Assembly: GCA_030142905.1 (NCBI GenBank)
Contig: JASJOG010000010.1
Coordinates: 2,679,501 to 2,743,500 of the forward strand
Source: Heliopora coerulea
Taxonomy: Eukaryota > Cnidaria > Anthozoa > Scleralcyonacea > Helioporidae
Direction: 5' to 3'
DNA: 64,000 bases
Each line of letters begins with the position of its first letter. Position 1 is the stretch's first letter. The position numbers were made by a program, and so were the translations under genes. Below the pieces are notes generated by a model. That model saw only the letters and a program-made list of their open reading frames with translations, made no database searches and was not told where the DNA came from. Positions 22,809 to 33,809 of the stretch are shown piece by piece.

Positions 22809-25484
22809 CGGCCAATATTTAAAAATTTCGCAGTATTAATACTTCAGACCATCTATGCTTTTGACCTTTGGATAGACAGCTAAATTTTACTATTATTTAA
22901 TATCATCAACTACCCTTTGAAATCTTAATATCGCTCTGTTTCTGCGATTTCCGCTTGTCAATTTCAATTATCTTTCTCAGGACAACAAACTCAGCTGTCC
23001 AATAACAGTACTTAACCAAACACGGTCAGTCACCAAACCCTTCTGCAGTTGTGAATAACTAGTTAAATTGCACTCACTTTTCTTGTGAGTCGTATCACCT
23101 ACACTTCAATAGTTAGACATGAGATAGCGGAATTAAACTTATTTTGGTCTTATTCAGTTAAAGTCAGTATGGAGTGAACACTTTTCAAATCGTAACAAAA
23201 AGATATTGCTAACCTTTAAAATTGCCCTTGTAGTCGTAGTTATAAAAGATCGTTGATATTTGTGTCTAGCCACGTGATCTAATGATTACATCGTAATGAC
23301 AACAGTGTATAATCATCTAAATTGATCAGTGTCTTCCTTCCAAAGGGTGTAGATAAAATACGGACGAGAACTGCGGACGGCGGAAGGTGGAAAGAATGAA
23401 AAAATACAAAAAAACATTTTAAAATTTCAGAAGTGAATTAATAAATATTAAATAAATAATTCAATGATGAATGAAAAAACGAATGGAAGAATGACTGAAT
23501 GTCACCGACTACATTTAGACAGGTATACCTACTTACATGAACATTGTCGCCGTTATAATCGTGGAACATAGAAGCTAAGAATGCAAGCATTGTGTAGGAA
23601 AGAAGCTAAGATTAGAAGCCAGTTAAATGCTGGTGAATTAATTAATGTATTATTAGTCGTCAAAAGCGCAAAACACCCAACGACTGCAAGCAAAACGAAA
23701 ATCTGGCTATAGTAACTACTTCCAAAAGCCCTGGTACAAAGTAAACTATTGCACAAAGCAAACTATTGCACTCCTATGTGCTCAAGTAACATCTTTTAAT
23801 GTAAAGAACAAAAAAGCAAGCCATAAATCCTTACAAAGTTTATTAAGCCGATCCAATACTTGCACTTAAATGTAGTGTAACGGATAAAAAATGTTCTGGA
23901 ACTTATTTAATGTTTTGAAGATAAGAAACCTTTTCCTTACAAATAAAACCAACTTTAAAGACTAGATATCCCAAGAAACTGGTGGCAGCCGCCTCGATTG
24001 CCCCCTCCTGCTACAGCCCTGGCAGTAGTATCAATGTTTTTTCACAGTTCTCTTTAAGTTTAATTTGCTGTTCAATTAGTTATCAAAATCAGAATGATGA
24101 AATTCATTTGTTCGAAGATAGAGAGCGCTTCTCACTGAGTGAGATTTGGAAAAGCTATCTGGGCTTTGTACAACCAATGCCTAATGGCTGATTTTTATCA
24201 ACTCAATCATGAATATGAACTTCATATTCATATTTGAACTTCATCCATTACTATAAGGTAACCTCGAACATTCAAGTTTGCATTTAAAATGCAGTCTTCC
24301 TTAGAGCCAATGTCTGGATATCATTTTGCATGATTGCTGATAACCATGTCTTCTAGATTATTAAACAAATCAGGGATGTTTTTTCTTTCTTTCTTTTCTT
24401 TTCTTTTCTTTTTTTATCAAAGAGCTACTTTATTAGCTGTCAACTGACTTTAAAAGTACCTGCTATCCAAAAACTTAGAGCTATATGGTAATCTGAAACT
24501 CTAGAGGATGAACTTAAATAACGATTGAATAACTTACTCGTCGCAAACACACAAACGTTTATCATCAATTTTCTTTGAACAATAAAACATCAGCGTTGTG
24601 GCGGATGGAAGGGGCAAGGGAATAATATGCTGGCCCCCAAAAATATTGTTACCAGCAATGGACCGTTTTACATTTTTCATTGATTTTTTTTTTATCTTTT
24701 AATTTTTCACTTGGCTAATTCTGTAAATTCAAATAAAAATATGATTTCAAGTGCTTACAGCCAAGGAGTATACCTTCACGAAAGCTTTTGAAGGTGGGGT
24801 CATTTTATTGGCACTCTTAGACACTTTACTATGCAAAAACATTCAGTTCAACTACACAGATGAAAAAAGACAAACTTTTCTGCTGAATTTTATGATTTTA
24901 TTCCAAACATCACGTAAAATTTGATATGCGTAAAAATTAAAAAATGAGTTAAAAAAATACACAAATAAATAAATAAATAAATAAATAAGTAAAAACTTTG
25001 ATGCAACGTGAGCAAGGGAAAATATGGTTTACTGAATTTTGGCTTTCACTGGACTTAGTAAACGCGATTATTGATTTTGTTTTCTTGCTTGAAGAGCAAA
25101 TGAACCTATTAAAGCTGTGATTCATTACTTTATAGATCGTTCAAGCTTTTGTCTTTTTGGCCGTGGGCTGAAAAGGATATTTAACTTTTTTTCCAACCAA
25201 GATGTTTTTTGAACTTGTATAGTACGTTTGAAAAGGATTATTTTTTTTCAAATAAGTACATTTTCTGAGTTATCACAAGTTTTGAAGAGTGTTTTTCAAA
25301 GATAAGTGCAATTTATTAGAATTAGACCTCATACCCTTCATCTCACGTGATGTCTTTGAAATATGATTAATATTGTTATTGGTACCGTTGAATTTTTTTT
25401 AAAGAGATCCTTCCATAGTTAGTATGTTGGTCACTGCGTGCAGAAAATGAGTGGGCAGAGCTGGGCTTTAGGTTTAGAATTTTA

Positions 25485-25615
25485 TTGGAGTTAGGTTATA
25501 ATTCAAACGCTGCATGTACGGAGATGATTGGGATCAGGGTTAGGTTCACGTTCGGTGACAAGATCAAGGACAGGGTTTAGGATAGGGTTAAGGTTAGGGT
25601 TAGGGCTAAGGTTTT
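25485..25615. repeat. Degenerate TTAGGG-like tract
   Basis: Scattered GTTAGG, AGGGTTAGG and AGGGTTAAGG words ending near 25615. Similar to animal telomeric repeat units but imperfect. Probably an interstitial tract or part of an old MITE like the one at 19402. Confidence 0.5.
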
Positions 25616-28106
25616 GTTGGGGATAAATAACAGTTCAACTGCTATATTTACAGGGACGATAATGGTCAGGGTTTTCTTGAGAATGCGTGCAGCCCAACAC
25701 TTGGATACCGTACAGAACACGAAACACTAGACAAGTAAGCAAGTCACCAAATCTTATGGAACTTTTCAAGACGTTTGGAGGCATGATGTTTGAATTACTT
25801 TATTAGAAAAACTGGCCAAGTGATCTGGACCTTTGGCTGCGAACAATAAAGCTAACTGTTAAGACGCGATCGGGTACTTTATATAACATGATCCTACTCT
25901 CGCTATTATCAATTTTGTGGTTGGTTACAATCATAAAAAACGGGTGGGCAATCACCTTTGTAAATATATGGACAGGAATGGAAGACACTATTGCCGAGAA
26001 GCAAGCGCTCTGGTCCCTTAACAGGCAATTTTAAGATGGTTTCTTCACGTAGATTTGATTGGGTAAAATCCGCATGCAAAGTACATTTTTAATAATATAG
26101 CGGTTACTACTCTTACAGGAGCACGTCTACATAATCAGTAAATAAAACATGCATTTACCAACTCAAATTTTGAACAACTCGCTTTAATTAAGCTGAATAG
26201 ACTCTCTAGAACCTTAAAATCATATCTCTTACTCCATATACAAAAGTTTGTTAAATGTCCAAAATTTGTGCTTCTCTTAGCCACGGATTTGGCTGTTTCA
26301 GATTGGTATGTCAAGCGGGTGCACGTTTGAATATACTCGCAAAGGATGATAGTTTGTTTTGCATTTGTTTTAAGGGCATTTCCACCTCTTCAAATAGGTT
26401 CCCAAACGTCTTGATATGTGTGCTTGTCGTGCCTACGAATTTATGTAAATTAATCTATTAGGCGATGAGATAAGTATCGAACTTGGGCATAACAATGCTT
26501 GGTAAATACGGTTTTGTGTTAAATATACCAGGGGAGAAGTTTTTGCTAGTAAACGTTTTAAACTTGGTATCCTATAAAGTTCATTTTCTGATTTTATGTC
26601 TGAAGTTCCACCAGCTGAAGCAGTAAATTTTTATTCGTAGAGGAAATTTATTTTTCTATTCAAAGTCCACCATTAGTATATACTGGTAAATAAAGCGTTC
26701 AGAAATTGCATCCGCACGTCAAGCCGATGCGTGTCCTCAATTCCATCCGGTGAAATTTGAAACTGTGGTGAAAAAAAATGCTTACAATTCAGTGGACGAT
26801 TGTTATACGGTCATCGAGGGAGAATTGAAATGAATTGTTTTGTACCTCGTTCATTATTTTTTGTCCAGGAGATTAACAAGTAAAAACTCCGAGATCACCA
26901 AAGTCAAAAAGCTGTGAGTAAAATCTGAACCAAATTTGAGTTCATTCAAACACGAAGTGTGTTAAACCGAGTAAAACCAATGAAAGGTAAAGTACCAAAA
27001 AAGAGGAAAGTGGAAAGGGTAGAAAACAAGGAAGACGAAGTGTAAAAGTTTTGATCTCCTACTAATCAAGATTTGAACCATGAAACATCTTTCTAGATTG
27101 GAAGAGTTTAAGCAATCATAAAATTACTAATAATTTGGATTAAAAATTGGTTGATTTCTATTATATGCAGAGTATGTTGGAAAACTCAGCTTTTATCTAT
27201 GGATACTGGAAATGCAATTATATTTTCTTTATATGGCTAATAGCTGAACTTACACTAGAGGTTCAGACTAACGTACTAGCATTCACCATGGTCTTTTAAA
27301 ATTGTCGTGGATGAATTAATACTGAACGTTATTCAAAGACGCTTGTTGATTTTCACGATCTTTTGTCTCTTGATAATCCTCGGCAAATGTCAACCAAACT
27401 ATACAGTATTCCACAAAAGTCTGTACCGTACAATTTCGTCCCAAGGACCACCAAAATGAAGGTCAACTTTAACTGCTTAAATAAAACGTGGTATATAAAA
27501 TTACACAAGAAAATAACAAGAGCATGATAAGGAAGTTTTTTTATTATACTTTAAAAGGGCGAAGTTTCAACTTTAGAAACCTTTACTTAATATGCATCCG
27601 CAGAAGTAAACTACATTATCAGACTGTCATATGAAGTACATTTTAATACGGTCATCTGCAGAGGCGGATCCAGACTTTTGCAACTGTTACAAATGCAACA
27701 GTCGAATGTCCAGCGAATAATTAAAGTTTCAATAGCCGAATGTCCGTCTTGGTCCGGTTAATCCATCTTTTCTTTTTATTGAATCGAGTTGTAGCGTGCG
27801 ATTCATTTGTCGATATTGTGCCCATTAAAATGGCCACTCACAAAGGTGTCCACAGATCCCGTCAATTTTATGCCTGATTCTGGTGGTTTACCATACTTAC
27901 ATCGACCAGAAGGCGAGCTTGCATTGATGCATCCATGATGCAATTTTGGCATTTGCAGCAGTCGTACTATATTTAGCCCATTGCAAATGCTAAATTTAGC
28001 GTCTTGACTGTTGCAAGCCAATCAAAACGCCGGATTTTGCAACAGTCGTGCAACAGTTAGCAACAGAGTTGCTAAGGCCGTCTGATTGACCGATTGATCC
28101 CATTCT

Positions 28107-28252
28107 CATTGCTGAGGGTCGGGGACCATGGATGCATTTACCAGCGTTCTCAATTGACTCCTCTCTCTTGCTGCGGTTGTACACTTCCCCAGGGTTCTTC
28201 CCATCCAGTCCCTGATGTCGTCGGTCCACCGTCGTCTTTATCGTCCTCTCGA
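28107..28252 (-). pseudogene. LINE reverse transcriptase C-terminal scrap
   Basis: The minus strand reads RRRWTDDIRDWMGRTLG followed by TAARERSQLRTLVNAS and a stop at 28107-28109. R-R-W-x-D-D-I with a downstream arginine-rich R-x-R-S-x-x-R-x-L-V block is the common ending of several LINE reverse transcriptases. Upstream sequence carries stops. Clade not determined. Confidence 0.6.
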
Positions 28253-28869
28253 CTTTTTCCCATCGATTCTGCCCTATAGGATGTGGGTGCAGGGGCCTCT
28301 AAGACCATGACCCTGAGATTAACCTTTTATATTGGGTGCGCGTTCTATGCTTCGACTGTTTTGGAGTGGACGTTATTCTCCGGGAAAAAGATGCATGATC
28401 GCCCTAAGACGCCATTGTGTGCGGATTTCGTAATCTGAAACTCGAGAGGTGTTGAATGCCGTGTTTTCGGATAAAGTGCAGGATTTAAAGTGCAAGCGAA
28501 CTTTCAGTTTTCATGCAGCATTAAAAAGTAAGTTCATCATGAATATTAATTATAAAAATATATAATATATATATAATATATAAATATGGTTAGTTTATTG
28601 AAACAATCATTGGTTCCTTAAAAATTTAGACAGAGCTTATTAGTGTTTTCTTTCGCTCTCATTGGATGAACTACAAAATTTATCAATTCATAACGATCAT
28701 TTATTGAAGCAGACCATGTCTTTGGCAGTATATTGTAAGAACTACATGTGCTACAAACCTACGTCTTGACAAAAGCGAATTGTTTTGCAAAATGTCAATT
28801 CATGACAAACAAGAGTGATTTGCTTCCTTCTTTTAACCCCCCTGTTAATATTTAATTTACCTCCTGAAG

Positions 28870-29650
28870 ATTATTCTGTTGCTATATGAAGGTAATTATG
28901 GACTTATTGAACGTTATCCTAGAGCTGTACCAAGCAGATTGTGAATTTATTTTACTGTAGTTGCTCAGAAATAAGTTGTAGCAACTACTGTACGGTCAGT
29001 ATATATATCATGCATGGCAATTTTGAACTCATTTCACTTAATGAACTTTATCATGCTGTTGTATTGAGGTAATTTTGAACTTACAGTAATTTAACTCCTG
29101 CATGTTTCTTTGTCCTTCTACAGTATCTAGATAATTAGTAGACTTAGGTGTATTTACTTGCTCAATATTACCTGGAGCTGTACCAAGCTGATTTTGAACT
29201 CATTTAACTTCCTGAACATAATGTAGCTTACATGAACGTATTTTACCTCTTGAACAATATCCTGGTGCTGTATCAAACTGATTTAAATTTATGAACATTA
29301 TACTGTTGCCGTATGAAGTTAATTTTGAACTGAGGGTAATTTTGGAATTATTTTATTTCTTTAACATTATGCTGTTTCTGTGTCAGCTGATTTTGAATTT
29401 ATTTTACTCAATCAATATTATGCTACAGCTGTGTCAAGGAAATCCTCAACTTATTTTTGTTCCTTAGCATTATCCTGATGCTGAATAAAGTAGATTTTTA
29501 ACTTTGTTTGCTTTCTGGGCAATTCCTTGTTGCATAACAAGCTTTTAACAAACTATCCTGCTGCTGTATGAAACTGATTTCACAAATACACTGTACTGAC
29601 TGCATCTTGTCATAAAAATTATCCTGCTCCTATACTATTCTACTGGGTTA
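28870..29650 (+). repeat. Highly degenerate tandem repeat
   Basis: Versions of one phrase recur at irregular spacing (about 45-130 bp): GAACATTATCCTG, then CTGTATCAAGCTGATTTTGA, then A/T-rich ATTTATTTTACT. Clear starts lie near 28911, 29041, 29162, 29248, 29293, 29360, 29412, 29466, 29561 and 29617. It looks like an old satellite block that has diverged; I see no reading frame conserved across units. Confidence 0.65.
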
Positions 29651-29659
29651 CTGACTGCA

Positions 29660-31020
29660 CCTCTGATGTTTGAAGAAATTTGTAGCTGTATGGATGATTA
29701 TAGGAATTAGTACTATTTGTTTTTGCACTGTTATGTTTGAGTGGTACCTAGTAAATAATTTGTTTGTGTTATTATGATAAATTCATTTGTTGGGCATCAA
29801 CCACTCATAAAACATTTTGTTTAAAGTCAAGTTAGTGTTTAGCAGATCTAGGGATGAATTTGCAAGAAGACAGTTGAATTGGTTATTAGAGAACAATTAT
29901 TAGGCATTCCACAATGACAACAGCTTTTTGTTACTGAGAATATGGTGGCTAATTGTTGTGGTTCTTATTTTTTTGCCTTGAATTTTGTTCATTAATGCCG
30001 TGCAATGTCCCAAAATGTGTCCAGAAAACAAAGGGAATGGCGTTTTGGGGAATCTTAGATTTCAAAATTTTCCGGAGGAGTATGCCCCTGGACCCCTCTA
30101 GAAAGTATGCGCCTTTGGCGCACTCAATCACAACTTTGCAACAGTGAAGTTTTGGGCTGGATCCGGCCCTACATCTGTGGTATACAACAATCAGGATGCG
30201 CTATTTCCAGTGGGAAAGAACTAGTTACGACTACTCCTAGTCCCGCCTCTTTGTCCACAAGCTACGACGCAATCCATATTAAATCCCGTCGCTTCAGCTT
30301 AGTCGTAATTGCAAACACAATGAAACAACACATCGACTTTTATAGACATCGTATTTAAATTTCTAACTTTTTTCAATTATTCGATAATGTAATCACCGCG
30401 ATTTTCTAAACAATCGTTACCAGAAACGTTAAAGACATACGACTAAAAGTGAAATGTTGCACTTAATTGCTATGTTTGGTCTCAAATGTAAGAAAGGAAA
30501 CAAAGAAAGAAAAATGCGAAAAGAAACCGAAAAAGATAGTATGGACAAGGAAGAAGAACAAAAGGGTACGGTGAGAAGAAAGATCCCAGCGAAGTAGAAA
30601 TCATCTTTTGTTAACAAAGAAAGGCCTACTTAGAGGTCTAACTTGAATTTGCAAGAAATTTTTGTGAAATATGATTTTATGGCTGGGTGATTTTAAAGCC
30701 AGGATCTCATACATGGCAAATTTGTATTTCGTCTGCATGGTTCTCGTACAACATAAAAATAGTAAACTTGACTCTGATCATGATGTTAACCCCATCTTAG
30801 ATGGACTTTCAATTTTTTCCAAGAATCTCAGACCCTCGCAGAAATTTGTCCGATTTTTGACCTTCGGTATCCACCAGTTTTAACAGGAAATGTATTTATG
30901 AGGACTTTTTAATATAGCATCCCGCGCAAATTAAGTAAACGCGTGTAAGCATGTATGTATATGCCTTTGGAAACATTGATTTTTCAGTTCAGTTGTGACC
31001 GCAAAACTATTGTCTCTGTT
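29660..31020. other. Intergenic, no recognisable gene
   Basis: Short frames here show no domain. Words such as GCTGGATCCGGCCCTA near 30155 look like terminal pieces of old repeats also hinted at near 2210 and 27665. Confidence 0.4.
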
Positions 31021-31101
31021 GATGTTTAGGAAACATGAGAGCTTGGATATATTGAAGTAGATGAACGATCTTCAAGCTCGATACTCAGAAAATGATATCT
31101 G

Positions 31102-31174
31102 AGCCCCAGACGGGGATCGAACCCGCAACCTTCTGATGACCGTTTAGACGCTCTAACCATTGAGCTACCGAGAC
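31102..31174 (-). other. tRNA-like SINE head, unit 1
   Basis: 73-nt tRNA-like fold read on the minus strand: acceptor GTCTCGG with CTGGGGC, A box TAGCTCAATGGTTAGAGC, B box GGTTCGATCCC. This copy has an A in place of the usual C in the anticodon loop (GTTTAGAC on the + strand). Probably a SINE head and not a translation tRNA. Confidence 0.65.
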
Positions 31175-31356
31175 TCAGATGGCGAGCTAAGTTGCAAATT
31201 CGATATATATATGTGCGACCTAAGCGGAAGCCACTATATATTGATAATGATATATTGATAATGATTGAAGCAGTTGATGTTTAGGAAACATGAGAGCTTG
31301 GATATATTGAAGTAGATGAACGATCTTCAAGCTCGATACTCAGAAAATGATATCTG

Positions 31357-31429
31357 AGCCCCAGACGGGGATCGAACCCGCAACCTTCTGATGACCGGTT
31401 AGACGCTCTAACCATTGAGCTACCGAGAC
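31357..31429 (-). other. tRNA-like SINE head, unit 2
   Basis: Same 73-nt fold as unit 1, with the consensus loop CCGGTCA. Spacing puts GGT at anticodon positions 34-36 but C instead of U at position 33, and the anticodon stem has one mismatch. Confidence 0.65.
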
Positions 31430-31517
31430 TCAGATGGCGAGCTAAGTTGCAAATTCGATATATATATGTGCGACCTATATATAGAGCGACCTATATATAG
31501 AGCGACCTATATATATA

Positions 31518-31571
31518 TAGAGCGTCTAACCGGTCATCAGAAGGTTGCGGGTTCGATCCCCGTCTGGGGCT
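31518..31571 (+). other. tRNA-like SINE head, unit 3 (5' part missing)
   Basis: Begins inside the A box (AGAGCGTCTAACC) directly after the central AT-rich repeat and runs through the B box to CTGGGGCT. It lacks the acceptor 5' strand and D arm, so it cannot fold as a tRNA. Confidence 0.65.
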
Positions 31572-31753
31572 CAGATATCATTTTCTGAGTATCGAGCTTG
31601 AAGATCGTTCATCTACTTCAATATATCCAAGCTCTCATGTTTCCTAAACATCAACTGCTTCAATCATTATCAATATATCATTATCAATATATAGTGGCTT
31701 CCGCTTAGGTCGCACATATATATATCGAATTTGCAACTTAGCTCGCCATCTGA

Positions 31754-31826
31754 GTCTCGGTAGCTCAATGGTTAGAGCGTCTAACCGGTCATCAGAAGGT
31801 TGCGGGTTCGATCCCCGTCTGGGGCT
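31754..31826 (+). other. tRNA-like SINE head, unit 4
   Basis: Full 73-nt tRNA-like sequence on the plus strand, identical to unit 2 by eye. It has both internal promoter boxes for RNA polymerase III (A box TAGCTCAATGGTTAGAGC, B box GGTTCGATCCC). Confidence 0.65.
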
Positions 31827-32008
31827 CAGATATCATTTTCTGAGTATCGAGCTTGAAGATCGTTCATCTACTTCAATATATCCAAGCTCTCATGTTTCCT
31901 AAACATCAACTGCTTCAATCATTATCAATATATCATTATCAATATATAGTGGCTTCCGCTTAGGTCGCACATATATATATCGAATTTGCAACTTAGCTCG
32001 CCATCTGA

Positions 32009-32081
32009 GTCTCGGTAGCTCAATGGTTAGAGCGTCTAACCGGTCATCAGAAGGTTGCGGGTTCGATCCCCGTCTGGGGCT
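32009..32081 (+). other. tRNA-like SINE head, unit 5
   Basis: Full 73-nt head exactly 255 bp after unit 4. The unit breaks off at about 32129 (ATCTACTTTACT), where unique sequence begins. Confidence 0.65.
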
Positions 32082-33030
32082 CAGATATCATTTTCTGAGT
32101 ATCGAGCTTGAAGATCGTTCATCTACTTTACTATTGTCTCTCATAATCACTCACAGCTTGTTGAAAACCGAGTTTTCAAAGTCATATGCGAATGAAAAGA
32201 ATCTCAACAGCTTGAAAAGGTATCGAGAAAACAAATGTGGCTGAAATTTCCCTGATTACCCATTTCATCAATTCTCTGAATAGATGGAACGATAGATTAG
32301 AAGACATGTCATTTCATATGGCTAGATGAAGGGCTAAAGTAAATCGACATAGATCTATTTCCATTGAAATCTTTCTTAAACTTCCGCAGTCATTAACCAC
32401 CTAAATTACAGCAAACATGTCATCACTCTGTACGTTATTCACGATTCAAGGGCCTGTTTATTCGCAGTCGCGAAGTCAGGAATTTGAAAGTGAGGGGGCT
32501 GGGGAAATTTTGGACAAATGTACCGACAAGATGTTATCAATGCGCCGACAAATATTAAGGAAAAATCAAAGTTAACCAAACCGAGGGCAGGAAAATTTGA
32601 AATTCGATAAAGGAATAAATGATTTCTACTTTGCCAATTCTGGCTGGTATAATGGTATTAAATTTTGAAAATGATTTAACGTAAAAGTGCACACATCACG
32701 TGAGCTATGATGTATCAACATATCTTTTTCTGCCATCACCGCTATCACAACCATTTTGTCCTGAGGGTTGACTGGATCTATCATTTTTTCGGTTAAAAAA
32801 AAAAAAACAAAACAGAATTCCTCACGAACATTTTGTATTGAACGTCCTTCTCGTACTTAACTTTTGCTGGAGTTTATTTAACAATTTTTTTTTAATTTGA
32901 TAATTTAAACGCAAACGGAATCCGCAGCTAAAAGGCTTAATGTACTGACTAATGTACTGGATGTACCGACAGACCTAGTCAGGACGAAAAGTAGGGGTCA
33001 GCTGCGCCCCATTTCCTTGGCTACGCTAAC

Positions 33031-33795
33031 GTTTATTAGGGGCTAAGGTTATCCTGGCAGTAGGGTTACCCAAACACCAGGGTGGCTCTAATGCAATTGT
33101 TTTCTTGTGTTACTTTTATAAACAGTCTAGGGTGACCTAGTGCTGGGGTGACCCTATCAAAACGACAGGGGTTATCCGAGTGCTAGGGTTATGTTTTGTC
33201 TTATAAAACGCTTCAGGTAGGGACAACTCGCCAGTCAGGGTTAGAAATTCTAGTTCTCAGGACCCAATACGTCTGCGTTTACGCAGTTAATATTGCGTCT
33301 AAATTGTCACCATGGACCAGTGCATACATTTAGTTTCTGTACATGTTGACAAACTCCAAGACACAGATGGTCGTAGGAAAGGAAAGAAAATGTCCACCAA
33401 GAAGTCATCATCTGCTTCCAAGAAAAGGAAATGGACATGGACAGACGATAAAGTCGAGGGTCATCTGAGTTATTAGATTACAAAACCAAATGCTATTTAA
33501 ATAGCATTGACTTTGAAGTTGACCTGAACGACTGATACAGATTCTAAAGTATTCCATGAATTGGAAGAGAAACAAGCACTGGGAGTAAAGAAAAAACGAA
33601 GGACAAAACTGAACCGCCATTGTTGGTTTGGTTTGCTGTCATCAGCAACCACTGTTCAAATTATGCGCGAATATTAACTTGCATTTTCCCCCCCCGGTCC
33701 GCAGGATAACCTTGTTCCTTATAAACGCAAGCCATTTTTTCACTCGGATGTTGAGGTAATCCTACTGCCAGGGTTACTCTAGCCACTAATAAACA
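33031..33795 (+). mobile_element. Decayed DNA transposon with imperfect 35-bp inverted ends
   Basis: The left end GTTTATTAGGGGCTAAGGTT (continuing through CCTGGCAGTAGGGTTACC) and the right end at about 33755-33795 are reverse complements with several mismatches. The region between is full of GGGTGACC/GGGTTATCC words, as subterminal repeats often are. A Myb-like coding scrap lies inside. The adjacent Tc1 copy starts 14 bp further on. Confidence 0.6.
33312..33560 (+). pseudogene. Myb/SANT-like fragment of a Harbinger-type element
   Basis: From ATG 33312 the frame includes KKRKWTWTDDKVEGHLSY and then a stop. One frame over, the text continues LLDYKTKCYLNSIDFEVDLN. K-W-T-D-x-K-V-E-x-L-L followed by Y-K-x-K-C and I-D-F-x-x-D-L matches the trihelix/Myb-like N-terminal domain often encoded by Harbinger-type elements. 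Broken by a frameshift. Family call is from memory. Confidence 0.5.
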
Positions 33796-33809
33796 AGCTC
33801 TAGGATGTA

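Larger units (their letters stand above)
21013..28106. other. Intergenic, no recognisable gene
   Basis: No convincing coding frame. It holds simple tracts (TTTTC near 24390, AAAT near 24960) and a small GC-rich tandem near 22760. The frame at 22378-22578 (66 codons) shows no family resemblance I can name. Confidence 0.5.
31021..32129. repeat. Palindromic array of 255-bp tRNA-like SINE units
   Basis: Two minus-strand units (from 31021 and 31276) face three plus-strand units (ending about 31570, 31826 and 32129; the last is cut short). The period is exactly 255 bp. Each unit holds a tRNA-like head, a TCAGATATCATTTTCTGAG stem, a GAGCTTGAAGATCGTTCATC tail, a CATGTTTCCTAAACATC hairpin and a TATCAATATATCATTATC spacer. 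The centre (about 31475-31520) is a short repeat of AGCGACCTATATAT. Units are almost identical, so the array is young or homogenised. Confidence 0.85.

Noticed and set aside
27803..28021. 72-codon minus frame near the LINE scrap
   Set aside because: No similarity to the RT frame and no domain; probably chance.
31102..32081. Five tRNA genes
   Set aside because: C33 in place of U33, a mismatched anticodon stem, a truncated third copy and a shared non-tRNA 255-bp unit indicate a SINE family, not tRNA genes.
31021..32129. CRISPR-like array
   Set aside because: The repeats are 255 bp, inverted about a centre and without variable spacers, and the genome is eukaryotic.
32023..32244. 73-codon frame starting MVRASNRSSEGCGF
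   Set aside because: It reads straight through the tRNA-like SINE head and its tail, so it is not a gene.
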